Positions 49,801 to 61,360 of a stretch of DNA of 64,000 nucleotides are shown here, piece after piece. The notes below the pieces were generated by a model. The model was not told where the DNA came from. It made no database searches and was given only the letters and a program-made list of their open reading frames with translations. Source of the DNA: Linepithema humile (taxonomy: Eukaryota > Arthropoda > Insecta > Hymenoptera > Formicidae); assembly GCF_040581485.1 (NCBI RefSeq), contig NC_090130.1:1674001-1738000 (forward strand), read 5' to 3'. A program made the position numbers and the translations under genes. Positions within the stretch are counted from its first letter, which is position 1; each line of letters opens with the position of its first letter.

Positions 49801-52800
49801 TGGCAAAGCATGAAGCAACCCTTCTGCAGCAGCAAATATGCAGCTGCCATTTTGAGAAATATTTTCGTATCCAATATAAAACTTGGCGTAAATTCATGAT
49901 GTATTGTTTAACCACGCTATTGTACAGATATCAGAATTTTTGCAAGGAAATTGTATTATGCATCTATACATGTCTTCGGCTAATTGATTAATTTATAATA
50001 TTAAAATCACATTTTAATCATGTGTTATTGACGTGATTTTATCTTTTATTCTAGCATGACAGATTGCAATTCAAAATCCAGATATATCGTCCCGATATAT
50101 TTTACTGAAACTTCAGGTTTTCAAAAATTAGACAGTTAAAAAGAATTTTATGAAAATTGAAAGTTATAAAGTCATCTAAACATCTTTGTCTTTTATTAAA
50201 AATTAAATGTTATGAATTATAAGTGTACTATACATATATCGCATAAAAGAAATTTCTCTGTTAAAAGTGTTGATAATCGCTAAGCGTTCTTCGATGTATT
50301 ATATTAATCTCTTAAATCATCCCAACGGTCTTCACATATGTTCGCGCGATTAAAAAGTTAACACCTGATGTTCGAAGCGATATTGTAACGTTTTATTACC
50401 TTCTTAGGTCAAGCTTTTGTGCGATAAGACATCAATAAGAGTTCCTGGCTGGAGGAGTGGGTTGAAGTGGATCATAAAAATGGACAACGGTTGCGAGGTC
50501 GGGTCGGCGATATTAACGTTGCGAATCTGCGGCTGCACTTTGCAAGCAGCACGCTGGTCCACGAGGCCACAATAAGCCATTGTGGATCGACGAAGTAGTT
50601 TCCGATATCGACCGATAAATTCAAATGTGCTCTTGAGCAGCTATCGAAGCGCCACGCCCGCGGCACGTGCGTCGACAGAAAATCGTTAAGGATGCAGAAT
50701 CGCGCAAAAAGCTCCTACAGGAGTCATAGAGGCAGCCAGAAAGGAGCATTGTGGGAGTGTTAAATGTTAAAAACACGCGTCATTGTCATCAGTTTGCTCG
50801 TAATGATAACGCGTATCATATTTTCACTGATGTGGCTTGCATATTTAAAGATTATATCTGAAAAGTTTTGGATATTTATAATTGGAAATACGTTTTTTGC
50901 TATTAAATGTAATACAGATTCTAATATTGAAAGTAGAAGTACAATTATGTGTATGCTACATACACGTATTTATATTAGCGTTATCTTTTTAAAGAAGAGC
51001 GACTTTTGAAAACATGAAATTTCGTCCAAGAAATAATTGACTGCGTGTTTACTTGCAAGATATGATTGTGCGTTGACATATTAACGAAGTAAATATTTTG
51101 CAGTGATTTTAGTCGCGCGCGAGATGATTCTTAGCCGATTTAAATGTCGAGGGCACTCGCTTACTCTGAAGTTTGCGAATCATCGAGCATTATTCAGCGG
51201 CGAGCGTACATTTTGGTTAAAATCGATTACGACGCGCTAGGATCAAATCGAGAGACGAGGAGACACAAGGCACTTCAACCGTCGACCAGAAAAGAGGAGG
51301 TGGATGTAGGCGGGGGAAGTAGGTTCGATTCCGACTTTGAAGCATCCTCGGGAGATCCGGATCAAACTGAACGACCGAGTTTCTGCCGTGTCGAGAACGG
51401 AATGTTGCTCTCTTTCCATTCGCTGTGTGTGCCGCGCATACACGTGCAAGCGGGAAAGAAAGGGCGGGCGCGCGGGGAATGCGAGCTCGGCGAAGTAAAT
51501 CCATCGGCCAGGCTTAGTTATATAAAGTCCTCCCGGAGGCGACGTGGTTGGGCTTCGCACCTGCGATTCCGAAATCCGCGGATAACCCAAGACGTACGGA
51601 CGTCAGAATGAATAAAGGTCGTGTAGTTGCGTAAAGCGAGTCAGTTCGACCGATGTAAAGCTGCGCACTCGGATTTTTGTCGCGTTTTTAAAATTAATTA
51701 GAAGATAAAACGTTTTGCGTAATAATTAAACGCATTTTGTTGAAATTTATCTTATATGTGCAAAATTTTGCTCTCTCTGGTTGATTATTATTAAAGATAC
51801 CCGTAACTTCCTAGGATTAATTTCCCAGACAAATTGCGAGATTAGCGCAGCTGCTTTGCCGGCGACTGTAGATCTATGTCGCTGTTAATATATTTCTTGC
51901 TGTATACACACAAAGTATGATGAGGGTGAATTTGCTTTTCCTTCAAGAATCGCACTTCACCGTTTTCCCTTAATTTCTAATCTCTCAAAAGGGTTGTCCG
52001 TTAGATTAATCCTTGTAGAATTCTCGCAATCTGAATCACTAGTCGTTCCATTCTGCTCTCAACATTATCGTTCCACCATCTGTAGAGCTAAAGTCGGTTT
52101 AATATGCTTTCGTGTGATACGAAATGAGTATTCGGTTTATCTCGTTTTTCTATTTGAATATTTTTCACTCTTAAAATACATCCTTCTTAATGTTGTCCAC
52201 TTTGAGTTATAATAGTTTGCAATAAAGTATAAATATATATAAATGTTTCCTTTCTTTTATTAAAAACAGTTTATTAAAAATATTTTAAAGAAAAAAATTG
52301 CAAGCTTTGTTATAAATGTTGGTATGCTGTGATCATTTAAAAATACTTTGGATGCTACACAAAGATCAAACGATACTCGAACGTTAATGATATTTCGTAG
52401 CTCTAAATGAAATTTATGCATTGCTCGTGTTACACTTCCTCTCGAAACTTTCACGCTCTTCAAAGGGATGTGACAGGCCGGTATTTGTAGAATTTGCGAA
52501 CTAGTGGCTATCGGAAGCTGAGTTCCTTTAACATCCTAGTTTCTATAACTGCTATTTGGTTTCTACCACTATTACTTACTTCATCTAATTCAGTGCTAAA
52601 TAACTCATCGAATTGAATCGTTTTATTTGAGAAAATTAATTATTAATATTCCGACTGAAACCAAAATTTTACTTTGTGTTTTATTATTAAAAATGGTTTA
52701 TCAAAGTTCTACATTCGAGATTTACGCTGAATGGTCCCTGGAAAGGAATTATATGTTGAGCTGTATTTCGAAACTTCTGGACAGCAGTAATCAGTAGCTA

Positions 52801-55800
52801 GCGTTCTATGCCATTTCTAAGAGGCAGTAGCTTTGATAACTCTCTTGAGAGATATAACGAAGCGAATCCTCGGGGCGCTCGATCATCAGCGCGACCGCGT
52901 CGTCTGATTGCGAGGACGCTAAAAAAAGGAAAGTTGCTTTTCTGCGATCGAAGGTAACGAGCGTGGCAGTCTTGATGATTATTCCCGCGACGAGGCGTCC
53001 ATCGCGCTCGTTATTAGGGCTCCCCGCGATAAGATTGGATTATTCGTTGATTTCTTCTTTTCCAAGCTCGCGCCGCTTGGCTATTTAATTAAGGAATTAC
53101 AGACGCTTGTTCTGTCTTCGAAGAAACGTCCATTTGTAACTCCGCGTCTTTTTGCGCCTTTTGTCTCTCTCTGCATTTTGTTCTTTATTCCCCTCGTGAT
53201 TCTTGAACTAAGAAAAACATCAGCTGAGAGCGACTCATGAAATGTGAATATTCATGTTTCAGATTGCGAGGGTTGGAAAAGTAGTAAATCGGAATTTGAA
53301 AATCGAGTTCCTCGCAATATATTCGTTCAATATTCATTATTCATATTTATGCATTTTGTCAGGCTTCTGATTTCTTTTTCTCATTGTTTCATGTTTTTAA
53401 TAAATGCTGCTGTTGCGAAGATAAATAAAAAAAAAATAGAGCAACAATCTTTTATCTTTCGTTTTTCTAAATTTTCTGAATGCTTAAAATTGCCATTTTA
53501 CCGCGATTATTTATAGCTCGATGAATCTTAGATTATCCTTTATCTCTGATATCGTGCTGGTAATCGAAGGATACCTGGCGCTTATCCCCGATTCCTGCAA
53601 GCTTGAGGTATAAAGAATGCGCCACGGAGTTTCCTACCTAAATCCGCAGAAATTGGTGCTTGCGCTTTTCCGACACTCTCATCTCTTTCGGACGGTCGCC
53701 TTAAACTAACAGATTAACTGTACGCTCTTTTTATCTTGTTAGCGTACGTAATCGCTTGATAGGATCAAAATCATGTATAAATTGGGTCACATATATTAAC
53801 GTTATAATACTGAATCTTATCATGATAAAATTTTAATTCAGAAGTTAAAATGAAATTAATAATACAGTCTTAAAAATTAATATAGGAATTGATGAAAAAA
53901 AAATACAGGAATTGATGAAATTTTTACTAAAAAATGTTTGACTCTACATACTCGATAGATTCCAAGTATTTCCCTCCAAAAGAAGGGTCCGACTTCAGGA
54001 ATATACTGTATGACAGTGCTTCCGCGAAAAGAGTTGTCTTAAAAATGTCAAACGCAGAAAGGAAGCTTGATTTTGCTGAAAGCAACAATACGTATCATTT
54101 GTCAGTTCGCAACGAACGAAAGAAGATATTGAGTAAAAAAAAAAAAAGAGAGAGAAAGAGAGGAGAGGAGTAAAGCGCGTAAGGGAGAAAACGAGTGGGA
54201 AAAGGGCGCAGAAAAGAAAAAGAAGAAAAACTCACGAATGGAAAGTTTGCGAGGCTCTCGCGGCGGAGCACTTTTGCAGTGCACATGAAAAACTTTCGGC
54301 GGAGTTCATTGGGAAGAAGCTTGCAGCGGTCGAGTCTGCGGGGCATCGTAGCTCTTTCAATCCTTTCTCGTTCGCGTATTTTTTCGCGTCAAGTGTGCAT
54401 CAGTTATGGTTTGATGCCAACAAGACACGCAAAATTGCGCGGATGATCGGGAAACTGGCGTAACGGATGGGACAGCGCTTAGATAAGATTAAAGTATTCC
54501 ATAGCAATGTGATGCGTAGCGCAATAATACACAACTGTGTACCAAAGATGATAATTATTATATTGTAAATGTGATAATAATATTAATAGATAACGTTTGA
54601 TATCTTTATTAAATTGAAAAGTAACTTATATCATTTTAGAATAAGAGTGTAATGTAATTAATAAATATTTTAACACGATCTGCACATTTCGGTCGATTTT
54701 CGTGAATCAACGCCTACCTTCTTTTCTTTACGTCTTGAGATCTTTCAAGAAAACTATTACTTTACATACTTTATATACTTTATATATATACGTATATTCG
54801 TATACATTTTAATAGATAATACACCATTCTCGTAAACTACTTGAGGGAATTTGACTTTGAAATCCTTATCAAGAATACTCGGAATTTCGCGCTTGAAATT
54901 CATAAGGTCGTTATTCTTAGCGTGACGCGAACGCACGTGCGGAGTTGCGAGTTTTCGCAATTTGAAGGAGGGTACCTTATGTAAAAAATATTCTGTGCTG
55001 AAGTACCATTTCAGTTTCTTGCTCGCAGTCCGCGAGTCCCATTTTGCCTACCGTACTTTTACAATTCGCGCAAAAGTTCTGCAGTCGCGCGAACTTCGCC
55101 GGGACGGATTGTTGGCGCGAGTTAACGCGCAAGATGTTTTGTATGACTGAGAGTGCAGCTTGTAAATTTCTTTTCGTCAGGTGATGTATCTTCCGCGACG
55201 CTATGCTGGCGAATGTTCTCGTGACCTAATAATTCTTACAGCATTCTGCGTGCAGAAAAAGGTTGGCCATCGATCTTGACTATCATTTCTCATGACCTAT
55301 ATATAATTTTGAAATCATTAACCTAATATCAATAATATTTTTATAACAAATTTATCATTTTACTCGTATTACTTTTCACTTTCGTAATGGTGCAGAATAA
55401 AAATAAATACATTTTGTAAAAATAAACTTGGATTCTACAATATTTGATTTTTCAAAATAATTAATAACACAGAGAATTGTTCTCTTTATTATTTATGGAA
55501 AAAGAAGCGCATTATTCGTAATTTATATTAATGTGTTTATTAATTTATTAAAATATAGTAATGGAGTTTTAAATTTATTACTGCGCACATTTTTTATTTA
55601 TTCGTTAATAAGCATTTTTCCGTGATTAGAGAATGTTAATTAGATAGCAAAAACACTGTGCCGAGTGCAGCAATATAAATTGCCTTCAGAGGAAAACTCG
55701 TTCATTTCGTGTTCGTATCGAGCGAGAAAAGCATTCGTATAATTCACCCATAAATATTGCCGGCCGTCTATATGGCGTGGCGTGCAATTTGGTGGTGAAT

Positions 55801-58800
55801 TTGTACGGCGCAGGTGCGAGTGCTCTTATGCTAAGTGCATTTTACGAACGCTGCTTACACAGCGCTGACATTTTCCAAACAAACTATTTTCTCCGTATTC
55901 TTCTCGTAAACATCGAGATTTTGACGATTTAGAAATACGAATATAGAATATTTAACGTTCCTTAAACGTGTTCTGTAATATTGAAGCAAAATGTTTTTCT
56001 CTAAACGGATATCTTGTTTTGTCCGAAATGTTTTGTACGGTGAAAAATTATTTTCGCGTTACATCTCACAAAGAGATATGTCTAGCATAAAATATTTTGC
56101 TTCTAACGATATCTCATACATGCAGCGGCACAACAATGTGGAAAAATAATGCTGTATTGTTAGACTTTTGCGTACCAACGCAAAGGGGGTTAAAAGCTCC
56201 GCGATATAAACTGCTGGACTGGAATTACATTGTTGCTATTCATTAGCGGCATAAAGACCAAGTTGCTGAATATCCCGCATTTACTCAGCTCACTATCCTG
56301 CACTATCCAATGATCAGGAGCTACAATGCGCCTTTCTTGCTTTGTTTGAATTCCTGTGCCTCGCGGGCTTAGCTTGTTTGTTGTGCTTTGTGCGCGTTCC
56401 TCGCTCAACGACTTTCATCGTTTGTTGCTCGTTTTTATTTGCACGTTAATATTACATCTACCTTGTTACACTACTCCGTAGTGTTCGCGTGTAACATGTC
56501 GGGCAACGAAATTCCATGAACGTAATCAGAGAGGCGTATATTTCGCGTCGGCAGCATTGTTGTTTTCTCATATGACGGATTTGAGCCCCGTTTATTTTGA
56601 AAATAGTTTATTTTTCTTTATTTCGGGATTAAAGAATTTGCATTTCAGTTCACTCAAAAATATTATGTTATCGATTTTCTCGAAATTGGACTTACACCAC
56701 TTTCCAAAATCAACGACTAGTATTAATCGGTGTTTCGAACACGTGTGAAACTGGAGGAACGTTAAATACGTGCTGTCTTAATACTCAACTCTGATAATAC
56801 TGCGACGTTTAAATTACCTTTATATGTATTTTCTAGGGAACATAGCGCGAAATTCACTACTGGTATTACTACAAAGTTTATGTCACAGCATTCTAACATG
56901 ATATCTTTACCGGTCTTAAAATGTTAATTTTCCACCAGACGTAATGGAGCTAAAGCTAGAGGCTGGAATGTTTGCTCTAATCCTTTCTATGTTAGAATGC
57001 TTGGTGCGACACGCTTTTATTGCTGTATCTCTAAACTACATATAGTTGGTAAACTGATCGTTATTCTGTAATCCCGATTTATACGACTGCTCAGTCTTCA
57101 CTAATGCTTCGTAGTTATAACTCCCAAAGCCATCTGTGAGGTCAAAGCCATAGATATTTTAAGCTTACAGTGTAACGTTGCCGTTCCTCTCGCTTTCAGC
57201 CAAACAGGCGGAACACTTAATTAACACCTAATTTGTAATAAAAATCGATTTTTCCGGCGAAATTATGTAATTAATTGGTAAAATAGTATCTAATTCTTGT
57301 AATTACACGACATATCGAAAACCTCGTCGCAATTTTGGGGATACTATGAGGCGGAGTCGCTGAGGAATGCCAGGATTACGGCATATTTAAGAGAAGCAGA
57401 CAATAGGCAAACGAGAAATATGTAAAAATTTATAATCTTTTTATTATTATATTGAAATTTTAATTCTTATTTTAATTTTATTAAGTCCAATTTACAAAAT
57501 AAGTGTTATTACTCTTTTACTTGATTTTTTATGGTTTTTTTTTAGTTTTTATAGCTATGTTTTATGTGAATATGTTTTAATTATCCATAATTTTTACACA
57601 AAAGCTTGAAACAATTTAAAAAGTCTTATAATTAGACTAAAACGTGATTGACGCATACATTATTATTAAGTTGTAACATCTATATAAATAAAAGAAAGAG
57701 TTTAGTAACAAAAATTTTTGTTATGTAAGAGTTTTATTACTCGGTTTCACGCAAGAGTTATCACGGAAATAGTGAGTAATAATTTCGTAATTACTGTGCC
57801 TGTTGCTCTCCGGGGAGGACTCGTGCACAGTCATGGCAGGTATGATTTTGCATTTGCGCCGCGAATTCTCGGAGGTATCGTTGTTGCCAGAGACGGAATG
57901 AGACGAGGAAAGTACTGCGAAAACGGAGAATCCCCTTTGCGTCTCTCGCGGTGACCTTCTCCTAGCGCGCGGAAATGCCTCTGTTTTCCGCCTCGTCTGT
58001 CAGTGTACCTTCCCTTTTCTTAGTCATGTTTGTTGCTCTTTGTGTCTGTCCGTGGAGTCATTTTGAACTCTCTCACTTCAATGTTTTTTTTCTTCTGCAT
58101 TTGCATAACAGTAAAAGAAAATTTGGACATTATTTAATCGTCGATGACGAAGTTTATCGTCGATTGTTCGTTTCAGAAAATACTCGATAACAAAATGGCA
58201 TCGCGAATACGATTGCACGAGCCATTTCAATCGGTTGACAGAGACTAGTGGAGTTTAAGCTTAATCATCGACGTTTGATCAGGATTGAATGCGCGTATCA
58301 GAAGTATGAAATGTTTCACGTATTTGCCTACGCCGGATACATATATTAATTATGTAAAACATATTTTATAGGAGACGGTTATTTTTTTCAGTCGGTATAT
58401 CCGATATTGCGAGACGGGTGTTTCGTTCCCGCGGTAAATTCAATAAAAATTTCCAGCGCTTTACGGGAGACAGTTTGTAATTTGATCGCGAACTAGATCC
58501 TCCGTTTACCATGAGCAAACCCCCGATTTAGCGCGAATAAATTTTCGCTCCCGTCTCTTTCTCAGTGTCTTGTTTAATATTGCCCGGCCGTTCTCTGCTC
58601 CCGGCAATTTGTGCACGATTTAAAAATCCGTGAATACGTTCGTTAAATCGCAAATGGCACAGGTTTGGCAAATAAAGCTTGATTCGGTAAATCTGTGCCG
58701 TTTACAAAATAAAGCATCAAGCCAATGGTGATAATATTTTAGCATATTTTCTCAATTGGCTTAATTTTAATCGATGTCAAATTCAATAATGCTTTCTGCT

Positions 58801-60742
58801 CGGAAAGCAGCGAACGTCACCGACTCTTACAGCGCTCTCGCGAAGTGATATAAGTGTTGAGATTCATTACAAATCAATTAGTACTTAATTTATTTTTGGC
58901 ACGGAGCCGCGGAATCGAGGGGAGTGACTCGAGAGGTCAAGCACGAGATCGAATGATTTATCGTCGTAATTAATTCGGCACTGGCCCGCCGCGGGCTTTC
59001 GCGTGTCATGTGAGAGATACAGGACGGAAGAAAAAGGGTCATACTCGGGAATTATTAACGATACCATGGACGAGCACGATCCTCGGATTTACGTCGGCGC
59101 TGTGTCATTTCCACCTCGCATATACGCGAAATGTAAAAGTTACATTAGTCTTCGAGCGTCATAAAAAATTCGCCACCTTTCATTCTGCTCCGAACATAAA
59201 TGCGTATGCGCTTCGTATTTTCCGGAAACCCGTGTTTACTGCAGCTTCCCTCCACACTACTGCAACGTAGTAATTACATTTGCAACTGAAAAAAGCGGTA
59301 GTCATATTTTTATAGCTTAAATTTTTAAATTGCTCGCGCACTCTGCCGCAGCTAGAAACTCGCCTAACTGCACAGAAAGTAAAAAATATCTGATACATAC
59401 ATACATTTATTTTTGCAGTAAAATTCATAATGTTACACATCTTGCGAATATTATTATAGACTTAATTATTTTTCAGAGGTAAAATATTTCACATGCTGCA
59501 CTGCAAAATTGAAATCAAACTCAGAATTACTGCGCGCTCGTAAGCACAAGTTGTCGTCGATAAACGTGAGATTGTCCAAAAATAACCGAAGTTTATTCCA
59601 TGCATTGAAGTTTTTTTTTTATACGCGGGAAACGAGGCTCCTATCGTAAATGTTTTAGATCACACAAAACGAGCGATTGATTCGAGCCACATTGCCGTAC
59701 GTGGCCGATTAAGAGGGTCAGAGGGTCAGAGAATCGGTGAAAAGTTTGGAGGTGAAGCTTCTCGTGAGTGTAAATTTGTTGAGTATACACATTAAAAATG
59801 TCGGAAGATACTCGGAAGTATTCTCATCATGTAATAGTGATTTACTATCTCGTAAAGCGATCAATGAGGCTTCGATACCGAAGGTTTTGCTAAGATTAGT
59901 TTTTATTTCATCACAATTTCGATTATAAATCTTTCATTAGTAAGTCCATTTATTAAGAAAAATAATGGGTAAGAATTTAATAGATTCTAGAGATTTGCAT
60001 ATTTTTTCACACAAAATGTTTTCTCTTATATTACTTTTCAGAGATTTTTTAAAAATGGAACTCTTTATATAATATACGTTTTCATAACAATTGCAAAACT
60101 TTACAAGCCCTATTGCCTTTTACTTTATTAAGTATTGAAAATACTAAATTTTATATAAAAAATAAATAATCCGATATTTTATTAAATTAAATATGAGACT
60201 TACTTGAAATTTATTACGTAGAATTTACTTTCATTGAAAATTATCAGCGTCTGTGAAGGGCTTTCATGCAAATCAATGGCTATAGCACAGGCTACTTTAT
60301 TTTCTTAACAAGCAATCCCTAACGAGAGACTTTGCTTTAACTACAACTTAGTTACCGAATCATATTCTGCTATATATTCGGTCACCGATTATTATTCCGC
60401 AATAATAATCGGCGGCTCCTTTGCTTCCGCTTCGTTCAGATCTTCAGATTAATCTCGAAGAGAATCTAATTAGTCGACGAACAATGGCACTACGACACGA
60501 GGCAGAAACGCGAGGATGCAGAAACTGCGTCGATCAGTCATTCACAGACCGTCAGCTACCAACATCGATTACTCTTGCCGAGTGCACTTAATCCACGGCG
60601 TATATTGTTAAGCATTAATCGCAGCGGCGGCGGAATGCTACACCGCACGGTGATAATCGATAAACGCATCACTTCACTAGCGCGCATGATGGATTCCGCC
60701 GGAAAATTTGATTATCGACTCCATTTTTTGGTAGCGCGACCA
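46891..60742. other. Non-coding stretch
   Basis: Alternates AT-rich DNA with CpG-rich islands at about 47160-47700, 48000-48350, 50430-50740, 51120-51680, 52850-53170 and 54200-54480. It contains a TATATAAAG box at 51519-51527 in one island and an A-rich/GA-rich patch at 54130-54240. The longest open frames (48635-49159 and 51144-51611, both +) have no recognisable domains. No gene is called. Confidence 0.4.
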
Positions 60743-60766
60743 ATCATTCATCGGCCGATGAATGAT
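60743..60766. repeat. Perfect 24-bp palindrome
   Basis: ATCATTCATCGG is followed directly by its exact reverse complement CCGATGAATGAT, with no spacer. A perfect palindrome this long is unlikely by chance in 64 kb (about 0.004 expected with equal base frequencies). It lies in a CpG-richer patch and could be a dimeric factor site. Confidence 0.8.
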
Positions 60767-61090
60767 ATTCGCATCCTTACGAAATATTTTGCGTGCCAAT
60801 TTTTTTTAATACCCTCGGAGAGTCCGAATTTTCACGATTGCATTACTTTCGGTTTAATACGTTCTGGAATTTTTGCATCGTTTTAAAGAGACCGAAATTC
60901 TCAAATCTTCAATTATAATTTTATTTTTTCGCACGTTTCTTAAATAAAATTTTATTGATTTTTACGCTTGTGGAAAAATTAACATTTTAGAATAATATTC
61001 CTTCAGGGGCCAAATTTTAATGAAATCCTTCCATGAGGAAGTTCCACATTTCATGTGCAGAATTTCCATTATCCAACGGCATCGTATTAA

Positions 61091-61360
61091 CGCTGCACCG
61101 CGAGCATCCCGTACTATTTAGAAACTTCCAGTTCTCGATTTTCAGTGGTGCAGCCGAACATTGGTCAGAACCCCATCCGTGTTCGCGCTTTACTGCCGGG
61201 CGCATTGGTAGCTTGCAGTGCCCGACAAGCGTATCGATGGTTTTACAGTTCGGTCCCTTGCACCGCGGTCATTCCATTCAATATCACCAAAGGTTTAGAT
61301 GAGCGAGTGCCGCTTTTATTGCCGACCGAACATGGTAGCCTACGTGTCGACTACGGATGA
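61091..61360 (+). other. Candidate coding exon or gene relic (90 open codons)
   Basis: One frame is open from just after a stop at 61088 to TGA at 61358-61360. It reads ...SVVQPNIGQNPIRVRALL... and ...LLLPTEHGSLRVDYG, with mixed polar and hydrophobic residues, four cysteines and few low-complexity runs. A possible acceptor (CTCGATTTTCAG, AG at 61144-61145) lies inside it. I recognise no family. It may be a terminal exon of an unknown gene, a decayed element, or chance in GC-rich DNA. Confidence 0.2.

Noticed and set aside
51270..51345. tRNA-like B box GGTTCGATTCC with a possible short acceptor stem (CTTCAA/TTGAAG)
   Set aside because: No A box, D arm or anticodon arm can be drawn and the T stem has a mismatch; not a tRNA or clear SINE.
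51144..51611. 155-codon + strand frame with a 115-codon frame opposite
   Set aside because: Both strands are open together in a GC-rich island, composition is biased and no family is recognised; treated as chance.
54095..54346. Minus-strand Ser/Phe-rich open frames
   Set aside because: They come from an A-rich and GA-rich tract; low complexity.
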